The notes: generated by a model not told the origin, from the letters alone. Numbered from the stretch's first letter, positions 1 through 8,510 are shown. The stretch: 28,162 bases of DNA from an uncultured Oscillospiraceae bacterium (GCA_910588625.1 CAJUQN010000027.1:1-28162); one strand, 5' to 3'. Translations and numbers: made by a program.

Positions 1-747
1 CTGTCCGCCCGGGACACCGGCAGCGAGGTCATCATCGAGATCATCGACGACGGCCGGGGCGTGGACGACCAGGCCGTGTTGGCTAAGGCCATCCGCCAGG
101 GCATCGCCTCCCCCGATGTGGAGTACAGCCACAAGGAGATTCTCAGCTTCCTGATGGCCCCCGGCTTCTCCACCAATACCGAGGTCACCGAGTTCTCCGG
201 CCGCGGTGTGGGTATGGACGTGGTGAAGAAGGGCGTGGAGGAGCTGGGCGGCTCCGTGTCCATCTCCAGCCAGCTGGGCAAGGGCATGACCACCACCATC
301 CGCATCCCTCTAACCATGGCCATCATGGACGCCATGGAGGTAGCTGTGGGCGGTTCCATCTTCACCATCCCCATCAACAATATCATGTCCACCTTGAAGG
401 TGTCCTCCAGCGACGTCATCCACGACTCCAGCCGGGGCGAGATCATCAAAGTACAGGGCAACTTCATCCCCATCGTCCGGGCCCGGGAGCTGTACCAGCT
501 CCAGGATGGCGTCACCGAGATCGAGGACGGCGTGCTTATCTGGCTGGAGACCGGAGACCACTCCTACTGCCTGTTCGTGGATGAGCTGCTGGGCCAGCAG
601 CAGGTGGTGGTCAAGCAGCTGCCCGCCTACGTGAACAGCTACAATATTAAGAGCTACGGTATCAACGGCTGTACATTGCGCAGTGACGGCAGCATCAGCA
701 TCATTTTGGATGTGGCCAGCCTCTACACCGCCGCCCGTGGTATGTGA
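1..747 (+). CDS. cheA: Chemotaxis histidine kinase CheA, C-terminal part (5' end outside window)
   Basis: The reading frame is open from the first base, so this is the last 248 residues of a longer protein. The ATP-binding domain shows a G1-type box DDGRGVD at visible residues 16-22 and a G2-type box GRGVGMDVV at 67-75, followed by the GKGMTTTIRIPL strand that ends HATPase domains. From about residue 103 to the end is a CheW-like P5 domain that docks CheW and receptors. The Hpt, P2 and dimerisation domains must lie upstream. CheA phosphorylates CheY, CheB and probably CheV in response to receptors. It is the first visible gene of a plus-strand che operon; cheW begins 17 bases after its stop. 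Identity is secure from the G boxes plus P5 domain and the neighbours. Confidence 0.96.
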   Translation: MSARDTGSEVIIEIIDDGRGVDDQAVLAKAIRQGIASPDVEYSHKEILSFLMAPGFSTNTEVTEFSGRGVGMDVVKKGVEELGGSVSISSQLGKGMTTTIRIPLTMAIMDAMEVAVGGSIFTIPINNIMSTLKVSSSDVIHDSSRGEIIKVQGNFIPIVRARELYQLQDGVTEIEDGVLIWLETGDHSYCLFVDELLGQQQVVVKQLPAYVNSYNIKSYGINGCTLRSDGSISIILDVASLYTAARGM

Positions 748-764
748 GAAGGAGAGTATAGTAT

Positions 765-1244
765 ATGAGTGACGAAGTCATGTTCGCCCGCCAGGACGAG
801 ATGGCGGCCCTGAACACCGTGGACGACACAGTGGATTCCCAGAAGTATCTGATCTTCATGGCCGACCATTTAAAGCTGGGCGTGGTGGCCGAGGATGTGG
901 TGGAGATTCTGAACAACCAGGTCATCACCTACCTGCCCATGGTGCCCGACTATATCCGGGGCATCATCAATATGCGCGGTCAGATGGTCCCCATCCTGGA
1001 CATCCGGGCCCGGCTGGGCCTGCCTCCCCAGGCGGACAGCCTGGTGGTGGTCCTCAATCTGGACGACGTCCAACTGGGTATTTTGGTGGACGGCGTGGAC
1101 CAGATGCTGGATATCCCCAAGGCCAATATCCATCCCCTTCCCGCCAACAGCACCCAGATGCTGGTGTCTGGTATGTGCTCTCTGCCCGACGGTTCCGGCA
1201 CCATGATGGTGCTGGACTGCGCTCAACTGATGCCCAATGAATAA
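765..1244 (+). CDS. cheW: Chemotaxis coupling protein CheW
   Basis: A 159-residue single-domain CheW protein that bridges MCP receptor tips to the CheA P5 domain at the cytoplasmic face of the receptor array. The family core is visible: the strand QKYLIFMADHLKLGVVAEDV, the motif GIINMRGQMVPILDIR near residues 66-81, and the LVVVLNLDDVQLGILVDGVD segment. About 25 residues precede the first strand, slightly more than usual. The ATG has a GAAGGAGA-type ribosome site just upstream. The 3' end overlaps the start of cheR by 8 bases, implying translational coupling. Confidence 0.96.
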   Translation: MSDEVMFARQDEMAALNTVDDTVDSQKYLIFMADHLKLGVVAEDVVEILNNQVITYLPMVPDYIRGIINMRGQMVPILDIRARLGLPPQADSLVVVLNLDDVQLGILVDGVDQMLDIPKANIHPLPANSTQMLVSGMCSLPDGSGTMMVLDCAQLMPNE

Positions 1245-2082
1245 GCTCGAAATGGGAGCGGGCGGCTCCAAATCTTTTTCCGCCCTGACCATCACGGACA
1301 ACGATTTTAACCGACTGGTGAAGTTTATCCAGTCCAACTATGGTATCGATCTGACTCAGAAGCGGCAGCTCATCACCGGCCGTCTGTCCACCCCCTTGAA
1401 GCAGCGGGGCTACACCAGCTTTACCGATTTTGTCAACCATGTCCTTCAGACCAAGGACAACGACCTGATTACCCTGCTGCTGGATAAGCTGACCACCAAT
1501 TATACCTTTTTCATGCGGGAGAAGGAGCATCTGGACCTGTTCTGCAAGCAGATCATCCCCGACATCGTCCGCAAGCATCAAAAGGACAAGACCCTGGCTA
1601 TCTGGAGCGCAGGGTGCTCCACTGGCGAGGAACCCTATAACATCACGATGTTTCTCTTCGATTACCTGGGGCAGCAGGCCAGCCAGTGGGACACCCGGCT
1701 GCTGGCCACCGACATCTCCAACCGTGCCATGACCGCCGCCAAAAAGGGCGTGTACGAGCTGCCCGACACCATCCCCGCCGACTGGAAGAAGAAATACTTC
1801 GTCAAGCAGCCCGACGGACACTACCAGGTATCCAAGGCGGTGCGGGACAATGTGATCTTCCAGCCCTTCAACTTGATGGACCCCATCCATTTCCGCCGGA
1901 AGTTTGACGTCATCTTCTGCCGGAACGTGATGATCTATTTCGACCAGCCCACCAAGGACGCGCTGGTCCGTCGGTTCTACGACGCCACCCTGCCTGGGGG
2001 CTACCTGCTCATCAGCAAGTCGGAGAACCTGAGCGCCAATATGCCCTATAAGAGGCTGGCGCCGTCTACCTTCCAAAAGTAA
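1237..2082 (+). CDS. cheR: Chemotaxis protein methyltransferase CheR
   Basis: CheR uses S-adenosylmethionine to methylate receptor glutamates during adaptation. The 281-residue length fits the family. The N-terminal helical domain (about residues 25-90) includes TTNYTFFMREKEHLDLF, the CheR hallmark before the catalytic domain. The SAM-binding motif IWSAGCSTGEEPYNITM follows near residues 123-139, and VIFCRNVMIYFD lies near 225-236. The start is not well defined: ATG 1237 overlaps cheW and has no clear Shine-Dalgarno, so it probably depends on coupling, and ATG 1252 is an alternative. No tetratricopeptide tail is present. The local MCP has no CheR-binding pentapeptide at its C-terminus, so tethering through that receptor is unlikely. 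Confidence 0.96.
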   Translation: MNKLEMGAGGSKSFSALTITDNDFNRLVKFIQSNYGIDLTQKRQLITGRLSTPLKQRGYTSFTDFVNHVLQTKDNDLITLLLDKLTTNYTFFMREKEHLDLFCKQIIPDIVRKHQKDKTLAIWSAGCSTGEEPYNITMFLFDYLGQQASQWDTRLLATDISNRAMTAAKKGVYELPDTIPADWKKKYFVKQPDGHYQVSKAVRDNVIFQPFNLMDPIHFRRKFDVIFCRNVMIYFDQPTKDALVRRFYDATLPGGYLLISKSENLSANMPYKRLAPSTFQK

Positions 2083-2096
2083 ACTTTTATAGGCTG

Positions 2097-2118
2097 GGCC
2101 GGCCTGTGTATGCCGGTC
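2097..2118 (+). other. Small hairpin between cheR and cheB
   Basis: A 7-base stem (2097-2103 with 2112-2118, one G-U pair) and 8-base loop lies in the 73-base gap between cheR and cheB, upstream of the AAAAGGAGG ribosome site at 2137-2145. No T-run follows, so it is unlikely to be an intrinsic terminator. It could be an mRNA processing or stability element, or chance in GC-rich sequence. Confidence 0.25.
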
Positions 2119-2155
2119 GGCTCGGTACTATTGTAAAAGGAGGCCATTCCTTATT

Positions 2156-3229
2156 ATGGCAATTCCTGTGACCCCCAATCTTAACAAGAAAATCCGCGTC
2201 ATGGTGGTGGACGACTCCATGGTGGCCCGGAGCATGATCATCCGCGGCCTGTCCGCTCATCCCAGGATTGAGGTGGCGGGCTTCGCCATCAACACCCTGG
2301 ACGCCAAGGTCAAAATCCCTCAGTACAAGCCGGACGTCATCACCATGGACGTGGAGATGCCCGGCCAGAGCGGCATTGACTTTTTAAAGCAGTACCTGCC
2401 AACCAATCCCATCCCGGTTATTTTGGTGTCCTCCCTAAACCTGAAGGTGTTCGACGCCCTGGCCGTGGGTGCGGTGGACTTTGTGCGCAAGCCCGACGAC
2501 CAGCAGAGCGTGGACGGCTTCATCGCCGCTTTGACCCAAAAGGTCATCATTGCCTCCAACGCCCACGTGCGCACCGCTGGAGCTGGACTGACCCCCAAGG
2601 CCCCTGCCGTTGCGGCTGGCACCATCCCCAAACTGGGCAACAGCCCCATTCTGAACAACATCATTATTGGCCTGGGCGCTTCCACCGGCGGCACCGAGGC
2701 CACTTTGGCTGTTATGAAGCGGCTGCCCGCCGACATCCCGCCCATGGTCATCGTCCAGCATATGCCCCCCGGCTTCACCAAAATGTACGCCGAGCGCCTT
2801 AACCGCCTGTGCGCCATGGAGGTGCGGGAGGCTCAAAGCGGTGACGAGCTGCACCGGGGCCTGGCCTTGGTGGCCCCCGCCGACCTCCAGTGCCGCGTGG
2901 TTCGCATCGGCGCCCGCTACACCGTCAACTGCACCCCGGGCGAGAAGGTCAGCGGCCACCGCCCCTCGGTGGACGCCCTGTTCCAGTCCATGGCCGACGT
3001 GGTCACCTGCAAGATGGTGGGCATCATCATGACCGGTATGGGCCAGGACGGCGCTGTGGGCCTGCTGGCTATGCGGAAAAAGGGCGCTTACACCATCGGC
3101 CAGGACAAGGAATCCTCTGTGGTGTACGGTATGCCCGGCGTGGCGCAGAACATCGGGGCTGTTATGATTCAGGCCTCCTGCGACAACGTGTCCAATGTGC
3201 TCATCCGGCATTTGAAAGGCCTGGGATGA
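2156..3229 (+). CDS. cheB: Chemotaxis response regulator / protein-glutamate methylesterase CheB
   Basis: CheB demethylates receptor glutamyl methyl esters (and can deamidate glutamines) when phosphorylated by CheA. The receiver domain spans about residues 12-130, with the acidic pair D19-D20 in VMVVDDSM and the probable phospho-acceptor D65 in ITMDVEMPG. The C-terminal esterase domain has the catalytic triad in expected contexts: S176 in GASTGG, H202 in VQHMPPGF, D298 in GMGQDGA. Between them is an Ala/Pro-rich linker of some 35 residues. The length of 357 is typical. A strong AAAAGGAGG ribosome site precedes the ATG. It is the last gene of the visible che operon and is followed by a long inverted repeat. 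Confidence 0.97.
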   Translation: MAIPVTPNLNKKIRVMVVDDSMVARSMIIRGLSAHPRIEVAGFAINTLDAKVKIPQYKPDVITMDVEMPGQSGIDFLKQYLPTNPIPVILVSSLNLKVFDALAVGAVDFVRKPDDQQSVDGFIAALTQKVIIASNAHVRTAGAGLTPKAPAVAAGTIPKLGNSPILNNIIIGLGASTGGTEATLAVMKRLPADIPPMVIVQHMPPGFTKMYAERLNRLCAMEVREAQSGDELHRGLALVAPADLQCRVVRIGARYTVNCTPGEKVSGHRPSVDALFQSMADVVTCKMVGIIMTGMGQDGAVGLLAMRKKGAYTIGQDKESSVVYGMPGVAQNIGAVMIQASCDNVSNVLIRHLKGLG

Positions 3230-3266
3230 ATTGGAAAATCCCGCAAAACATTGCAAATTAAGGGTT

Positions 3267-3310
3267 TACAACCGCCCGGAGCCTGTCAAGACTGGCTCCG
3301 GGCGGTTGTA
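3267..3310 (+). terminator. Probable transcription terminator after cheB
   Basis: A perfect 17-base inverted repeat (3267-3283 with 3294-3310, 10-base loop) begins 37 bases after the cheB stop. The immediate 3' flank is TATGCAAAG rather than a run of T; a T-rich stretch occurs only some 17 bases later, after the T-poor flank. It fits an operon-end hairpin, but efficiency as an intrinsic terminator is uncertain. It separates the che operon from the flgM promoter. Confidence 0.6.
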
Positions 3311-3336
3311 TATGCAAAGAAATTTCCTCCTTTTTC

Positions 3337-3363
3337 TTATGTTCGAGTCATCTTTGCCGATAT
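3337..3363 (+). promoter_or_regulatory. Sigma-28 (SigD/FliA)-type promoter of the flgM operon
   Basis: GCCGATAT at 3356-3363 matches the sigma-28 -10 consensus GCCGATAA at 7 of 8 positions. Exactly 15 bases upstream, TTATGTTC (from 3337) matches the extended -35 TAAAGTTT at 5 of 8. It lies about 50 bases before the flgM start, and late flagellar operons are known sigma-28 targets. The -35 core TTAT is weak against TAAA, so other regulation may contribute. An expected product is autocontrol: sigma-28 drives its own anti-sigma factor FlgM. Confidence 0.7.
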
Positions 3364-3413
3364 ATAAAATGGATGTAAAAGTAAGAACCCTTTCGGATTA
3401 AAAAAGGATGTGA

Positions 3414-3719
3414 GTGACTGTGTTGACCTCGTCTGGAATTTCTTCCATCGGCCCCGCAAAGGTCTATCGGACCAAGGCAGGACAAAAGGAACGGGCTAAG
3501 GTGGGCCTCGGAACCACTCAATTTGACAGCGTGACCATCTCTACGCCCAGCCAGGACAGCCGGTTCCTGGGCCTGGTGGGCAAGCTGTCCCAGGAGGTGC
3601 GCGCCGCCACCACCACCGGCGACATCGCCACGCTGCGCCAGCAGGTGGCCAGTCAGGAGTATACCCCTGATCCCATGGCCATCGCGGCCCGGATTCTCTT
3701 CCTCGGGGAGGGCCAGTAA
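3414..3719 (+). CDS. flgM: Anti-sigma-28 factor FlgM
   Basis: A 101-residue protein with the FlgM plan: a polar, probably disordered N-terminal half and a C-terminal helical sigma-28-binding region (about residues 45-98). The family pattern FDSVTISTPSQDSRFL leads into helices ending PDPMAIAARILFL. FlgM holds sigma-28 inactive until it is exported through the completed hook. The GTG at 3414 lies 5 bases after AAAGGA (3403-3408); GTG 3420 and TTG 3423 are alternatives. Its stop directly abuts the flgN start. Sequence similarity within this family is low; position as first gene of the flgM-flgN-flgK-flgL order strengthens the call. Confidence 0.85.
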   Translation: MTVLTSSGISSIGPAKVYRTKAGQKERAKVGLGTTQFDSVTISTPSQDSRFLGLVGKLSQEVRAATTTGDIATLRQQVASQEYTPDPMAIAARILFLGEGQ

Positions 3720-4196
3720 ATGAGCGAACCCTTTCAGGAGTACTTGAAGCTGCTGCGGGACGTCAGCGCTCAGCTGGAGCAGCTGGCCGTTCTGTCCACC
3801 AAAAAGGCCGACGTGGTCCGTGACAACGACCTGATGGGTCTGGATGAGGTACTCAAGCAGGAGCAAGCCCTGGGCCTCAACCTGCGGGGGCTGGAGCTGA
3901 GGCGGCTCAAGCTGATCCCCCAGCTGGGGCTGGAGGAGTCTACCCTGTCAGACCTGCCCTCCAAGTGCCCCCCGGAACTGCAAATGGAGGCCAAGAAGAC
4001 CATGCAGGACCTGCAAAACAGCTATTCGATCTATCGTAGCTGCGCGGATATGGCCCGGAATGTGCTGGAGCTGAACCTCCATAAAATCGACAAGTTTGTC
4101 ACCGCCCACGGCGGAAGCGCCAAGGATTTGGACGCGGGCTACGCCCCTCCTGGCGTGGAGCCCCCCAAGAATATGAAAACAGATTTTCGCGCTTGA
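3720..4196 (+). CDS. flgN: Flagellar export chaperone FlgN
   Basis: A 158-residue, almost wholly helical protein with two long coiled-coil-like stretches (about 5-65 and 80-130), e.g. FQEYLKLLRDVSAQLEQL and MDLQNSY-like heptads, as expected for FlgN/YvyG chaperones that escort FlgK and FlgL to the export gate. A Pro-rich tail with PPGVEPPKNM ends it. The ATG begins on the base after the flgM stop, with GGGGAG at 3706-3711 as ribosome site. The next gene is flgK, its expected client. Confidence 0.85.
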   Translation: MSEPFQEYLKLLRDVSAQLEQLAVLSTKKADVVRDNDLMGLDEVLKQEQALGLNLRGLELRRLKLIPQLGLEESTLSDLPSKCPPELQMEAKKTMQDLQNSYSIYRSCADMARNVLELNLHKIDKFVTAHGGSAKDLDAGYAPPGVEPPKNMKTDFRA

Positions 4197-4224
4197 CCGC
4201 GCAGACGGATAAGGAGTTACTGCT

Positions 4225-6876
4225 ATGTCTACCATGGGAACCTTTGACGCCTTTACCAGCGCCCGCCTAGGTATTTATGCCGCCCAACACGGCTTTCGGG
4301 TCACGGGCAACAACATTTCCAACATCAACACCATAGGCTATACCCGCCAGCGGTTGGATCAGATCAGCTTCAAGGCAGGCGCCTATGACCGCTACCGCTC
4401 CGAGCTGGATAACCATGTGGGCAGCGGCGCCCTGGTCATGAACATCAATCAGGTCCGCGACCCAACCCTGGATGTGCGCTACCGCGACGTTTCCGCCAGC
4501 TTCGGTTTTAACAATGAGATGCTGGAGGGACTGGACCGCATCGCCAGCATTCTGGACGAGGTGGGCGTGGGCGACGACACCAACGTGAACAAGAAGGGCG
4601 ACGGCCGCCTCCACGCCCAGATTCAGGCCGTGCTGGAGGCTATGCGCAACTTCTCCGCCAACCCCACCAAGAGCAATAACGACCTGGTGCGCAACGCCGC
4701 CTCCAGCTTGTGCGAGATTATCAACAGCTACGCCCGGGAGTTGGAAACTCTGCGGGTGGAGACCGAACAGAAGTTCAACGACAAGGTCAAAGAGATCAAC
4801 GAATGCCTGACCAACATCCGGGACCTGAACGAGGAGATCCGGGACAACGAGATTTTCGGCGACAACGCCCTGGAGCTGCGGGACGAGCGCAACCGCCAGA
4901 TCGACAAGCTGTCCGAGTACCTGCATATCTCGGTGACCTACAGCTATGAAGACGTGGGCGCGGGCAAAAAGGTGGAAAAGCTGACCATCAAGCTGGATGA
5001 CAGCAATCCGGACAGCTCGGTTCATACGGACGAGTCCGTGCTCATTGACGGCATTTTCGGCGCCCAGCTCTATTCCCCCAAGCTTATGCTGAATGAGAAG
5101 TTTGACCCCTCCGCCAAATATGACGATGCCGCGGCCGACCCCGCTGATAATATTCCTACGTTCCAGTATTTGGTGAGTGAGGACGATCTTCCTGAGTATC
5201 TTGACCCCACAACCCTGGTCGAATATGGGGAGATTGATGGCAAAACATTCTACTGCACTAACGACCCGGCGCTGGCCTCCAAGATGGACAATTCCAACTT
5301 TGACCTCCAGATCAGCAAGCTAGTCGACCAACGGGGCCGGGAGTGGAAGGACGCCCAGAGTCTGTATACCCCCATAACGAATCAGCAGATAAAGGACCTC
5401 ATAGCCGCAGGCGCTCCCATAAATCCAGGCTGGACAGAAAACAACGATGCCACGACCGCAAAATACAGCTTTTTGCTTACGCCGGCTGCGGGCGCTACCT
5501 GGAAAGACGGCGACCAATTCGAAATTGCCGGAACTACGTATACGATTGGTGCTGGTGGTGCTGGCATAAGCGCTGATGATGCCAATGACCCAGAGAAGAT
5601 GGCCGCGTTCATTGCCGGAAAGCTCACCTCCACCAAATTCAACATTAGCGCCGAGGGCGCTAAGATCGTGTATACAGCCAAGACCCCCGGCGCTATTCCA
5701 ACAGAAGACCTTCCCTCCATCACCACAGTAAACGATCCCGAGCATAAGCTCAGGTTTGGCAGCCGCTATGTCGAGACGGCGGGCAAGGACAACTCGTTCA
5801 CCCCCCCCAACCCCACCACGGATGTGGACGATAAGACCGGCACCGAGACCATCGTCAGCTATCTCCAGGTTGACGGCGTGTGGAACAAGGTCACCACCAC
5901 CGTCAGGCATACCTACGAGGTTGACCTGGACGACAACGACACCTACGGCTCTCTCCAGGCCATCCGGGAGCTGCTGACTGAGAAGGGCGAGTTCGTCACC
6001 GCGGATGACGTGGCCATCGACGAGGGCGCCGCCAAGAAGCGGGGCATCCCCTTCTATCAGATGTCTTTGGACCTGTTTGCAAACAAGCTGGCTGCGGAAT
6101 ATAATAAGCTCAACAACGGCTTCTGCTATAATGAGAACGGGAACTATGTTGATGCAGACGGAAAAGAATTGGAGTTGGCAGAGCCAGACGGTACACTTCT
6201 CAAAGTCAGCAAAACCAACGGATTGACTGAGGGGCAGGCGCAGAATTTAATTGCCAACGGCTATGCCACAACCGACAGCCAGGGAAATACGGTTCCAGAC
6301 CTAAACAAATGGCTGACAGAGAATAAAGCCAAGCAGCCCGAAGGCGTGGGCAACCTGTTCAGCAACCGCAACGACGGCGACAAGACTGATGATCCCCCCA
6401 TCAACGCCTCCAACATCACCATCTCCCACAGCTGGGCCAAGGACGACGTCCAGCTGATCCCCAAATATCAGGTGCTTTGGGACGGCAGCCTGGACCAATC
6501 CTCCCAGAACACCAACGCCGACCACATGGTCACTATGCTGGACAAGGATAATATCCTCATTTTCAACCCCCAGGACATTGACCCCGACGCAATCAGCACC
6601 AAGCTGTTCGAGGGCAGCTTCGGCGAAATGTTCAACGCTATGAACACCACCCTGGGCGAGGACACCAAAAAGGTCACCGTGGCCCTGAATATGTACTATA
6701 CCCAGCAGGTGGAGATCGACACCGCGCGGGACAGCGTGTCCGGCGTGGACCTGAACGACGAAGCCATGAACCTGATGCAGTACCAGAAGGCCTATTCCGC
6801 CGCCTGCCGTCTGATGACGGTGGTGGACGAGGCCCTGGACCGGCTCATCAACAATACCGGCATTGCCGGACGCTGA
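4225..6876 (+). CDS. flgK: Flagellar hook-associated protein 1 FlgK (unusually large)
   Basis: FlgK forms the first hook-filament junction ring. The N-terminal D0/D1 region has RVTGNNISNINTIGYTRQR (about residues 26-44) and the C-terminal region has SVSGVDLNDEAMNLMQYQKA followed by a typical coiled coil to the end. At 883 residues it is far longer than the usual 500-600. The excess is a central surface domain set, about residues 290-790, including a segment around 426-442 (WKDGDQFEIAGTTYTIG) with the look of a beta-rich surface repeat. Bases 5100-5760 and 6090-6320 are visibly more A/T-rich than the ends, and a C8 tract sits at 5801-5808. AAGGAG precedes the ATG. It is exported and extracellular. 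Confidence 0.96.
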   Translation: MSTMGTFDAFTSARLGIYAAQHGFRVTGNNISNINTIGYTRQRLDQISFKAGAYDRYRSELDNHVGSGALVMNINQVRDPTLDVRYRDVSASFGFNNEMLEGLDRIASILDEVGVGDDTNVNKKGDGRLHAQIQAVLEAMRNFSANPTKSNNDLVRNAASSLCEIINSYARELETLRVETEQKFNDKVKEINECLTNIRDLNEEIRDNEIFGDNALELRDERNRQIDKLSEYLHISVTYSYEDVGAGKKVEKLTIKLDDSNPDSSVHTDESVLIDGIFGAQLYSPKLMLNEKFDPSAKYDDAAADPADNIPTFQYLVSEDDLPEYLDPTTLVEYGEIDGKTFYCTNDPALASKMDNSNFDLQISKLVDQRGREWKDAQSLYTPITNQQIKDLIAAGAPINPGWTENNDATTAKYSFLLTPAAGATWKDGDQFEIAGTTYTIGAGGAGISADDANDPEKMAAFIAGKLTSTKFNISAEGAKIVYTAKTPGAIPTEDLPSITTVNDPEHKLRFGSRYVETAGKDNSFTPPNPTTDVDDKTGTETIVSYLQVDGVWNKVTTTVRHTYEVDLDDNDTYGSLQAIRELLTEKGEFVTADDVAIDEGAAKKRGIPFYQMSLDLFANKLAAEYNKLNNGFCYNENGNYVDADGKELELAEPDGTLLKVSKTNGLTEGQAQNLIANGYATTDSQGNTVPDLNKWLTENKAKQPEGVGNLFSNRNDGDKTDDPPINASNITISHSWAKDDVQLIPKYQVLWDGSLDQSSQNTNADHMVTMLDKDNILIFNPQDIDPDAISTKLFEGSFGEMFNAMNTTLGEDTKKVTVALNMYYTQQVEIDTARDSVSGVDLNDEAMNLMQYQKAYSAACRLMTVVDEALDRLINNTGIAGR
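5801..5808 (+). repeat. C8 homopolymer inside flgK
   Basis: Eight consecutive C residues encode the T-P-P segment at FlgK residues 526-528, at the edge of the A/T-richer central insertion. A one-base slip would truncate FlgK before its essential C-terminal coiled coil. Confidence 0.9.
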
Positions 6877-6899
6877 CGATTTAAGGAGGTAATCACAGT

Positions 6900-8510
6900 A
6901 TGATTCGAGCAACCACAGGCGGCGTGATGCGGGGCTACCGCAAAAATCTGATGAGTTCCTTCATCGCCAGCAACAAGGCCCGCGAAACCGTGCTGACCCA
7001 GCGCAACTTTAATTCCTATGCCGAGGCCCCTGCCGACGCGGCCCGGGCCTTCCGGCTGAGAATGTCCCGGCTGACGGTGAACAGCCAGCACAAAATCAAT
7101 GAGGATGCCTACTACAAGTACCAGGGCGCGTTTAGCTGCCTGGACTCGGTGAGCAAGCTCGTTGACACCCAAAACGGCGGCACCCAGCTCCAGACTCTGA
7201 AGAGCACCACACAGAAGATGCTCAACGACCCCACCGGCGACGCCCGCACCCAGCTGGCCAAGGTGCTGGACGAGATGTCTCAAACCATCGTGCAGACCAT
7301 GAACCAGAAGTATGGCGACAGCTTCATCTTCGCCGGGGCGGACGGGTATAACGTCCCCTTTGAGGTGAAGTCAGAGAATGGCGTCAACCGGCTCTATTAC
7401 CGTGGTGTGCCGGTGGACGCGGCGGAACCCAACGTCATGAAGGACGCGACTGGGGAAAAGTTCGTCCGGGTGGTAAATGGCCAGGTCGACATCAACGATC
7501 CGTATGGCGACAACCTTCCGGCGGGTACGCCTGTCAACTATCTGAAAATGGATAACCTGACAATCATCTCCAAGGACGAGTATGATAAGCTCTACGCCAT
7601 GCCCAACGTTGAGCTGGACGCCAATGGCCAGTGTAAGCGGTACAGCAAGGTCGATGGAGAGTTTCAGGCTATTCCCCCCATGGATCCGGACAACGCGCCC
7701 CCGGAGGACACGACGATTTATTATCAGCGTCTCCAGGCCGATGGAACTTCCTTTGACCCGCCTCAGTTCATCACCACAGACCAGTATAATGAGGAAGTGG
7801 ACCGGCACAACGAACCTGCCGCGGTGCTGATGGGTATCGACTCAGGGGCCGCAAACCCCGCTGATCCAGTTATCGTGGAGGTCGATAAGGATGGGGTTCC
7901 CACAAAAAATGGCGGCTACTATCTGCTCGTCGATGACAAGCCCCAGGTCATCAGCCAGGAGGACTATGACACCGCCAAGCTGAACGCCGATAAGCTGGAC
8001 TACATGGTGAACCAGGAAAAGCGTTTCGTGGACATCGGCTTGGGCTTCAAGGAGAATGAAAACGGCAACCTCATCGAATCCAGCGGTTTCAACGAGTGCC
8101 TTAACGGCCTCACCTTCCTGGGCTACGGCATGGACGAGGACGGCGACCCCAAGAATATGTATTCCATCGTTCAGCGCCTCAAGGAGATCGCCGAGAGCGT
8201 GCCCGACGGCCAGGATTGGAGCGATGATACCTACAACGAGTTTTTCGGCCTGGTGGGCAAGCTGGAGGACGCCGCCTCCAACTTCAAAACCGAGTACACC
8301 AACATGGACGCCGGTACTCTTAAACTGAAAAACAACTTGGATATCCTGGAGGATAGTTTCTACAATCTGGACGAGCAAACCGCCAATCTGGAGGATGTGA
8401 ACATGGTAGAGGCCATCAGCTCCTTTATCTGGGCAGAATACTGCTACAACGCCGCGTTGAAGGTGGGCAACAGCATCCTTTCCCAAAGCCTGATGGACTA
8501 TATGAGCTGA
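6900..8510 (+). CDS. flgL: Flagellar hook-associated protein 3 FlgL (large central insertion)
   Basis: FlgL is the second junction protein between hook and filament. The flagellin-like N-terminal helices (about residues 1-150) include ETVLTQRNFNSYAEAPADAA and MNQKYGDSFIFAGADG. The C-terminal helices include VNMVEAISSFIWAEYCYNAA. The protein is 536 residues against about 300 in Bacillus. The extra material is a Pro/Asp-rich domain at about 157-370, and bases 7370-7930 within it look more A/T-rich than the flanks. AAGGAGG at 6883-6889 precedes the ATG. It lies 23 bases after flgK and is exported with help from FlgN. Confidence 0.95.
   Translation: MIRATTGGVMRGYRKNLMSSFIASNKARETVLTQRNFNSYAEAPADAARAFRLRMSRLTVNSQHKINEDAYYKYQGAFSCLDSVSKLVDTQNGGTQLQTLKSTTQKMLNDPTGDARTQLAKVLDEMSQTIVQTMNQKYGDSFIFAGADGYNVPFEVKSENGVNRLYYRGVPVDAAEPNVMKDATGEKFVRVVNGQVDINDPYGDNLPAGTPVNYLKMDNLTIISKDEYDKLYAMPNVELDANGQCKRYSKVDGEFQAIPPMDPDNAPPEDTTIYYQRLQADGTSFDPPQFITTDQYNEEVDRHNEPAAVLMGIDSGAANPADPVIVEVDKDGVPTKNGGYYLLVDDKPQVISQEDYDTAKLNADKLDYMVNQEKRFVDIGLGFKENENGNLIESSGFNECLNGLTFLGYGMDEDGDPKNMYSIVQRLKEIAESVPDGQDWSDDTYNEFFGLVGKLEDAASNFKTEYTNMDAGTLKLKNNLDILEDSFYNLDEQTANLEDVNMVEAISSFIWAEYCYNAALKVGNSILSQSLMDYMS

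Noticed and set aside
1054..2076. Long minus-strand open frame opposite cheW-cheR
   Set aside because: His/Gly/Gln/Val-rich translation with no domain and no ribosome site; it is a mirror of GC-rich codons in the well-supported cheW and cheR genes.
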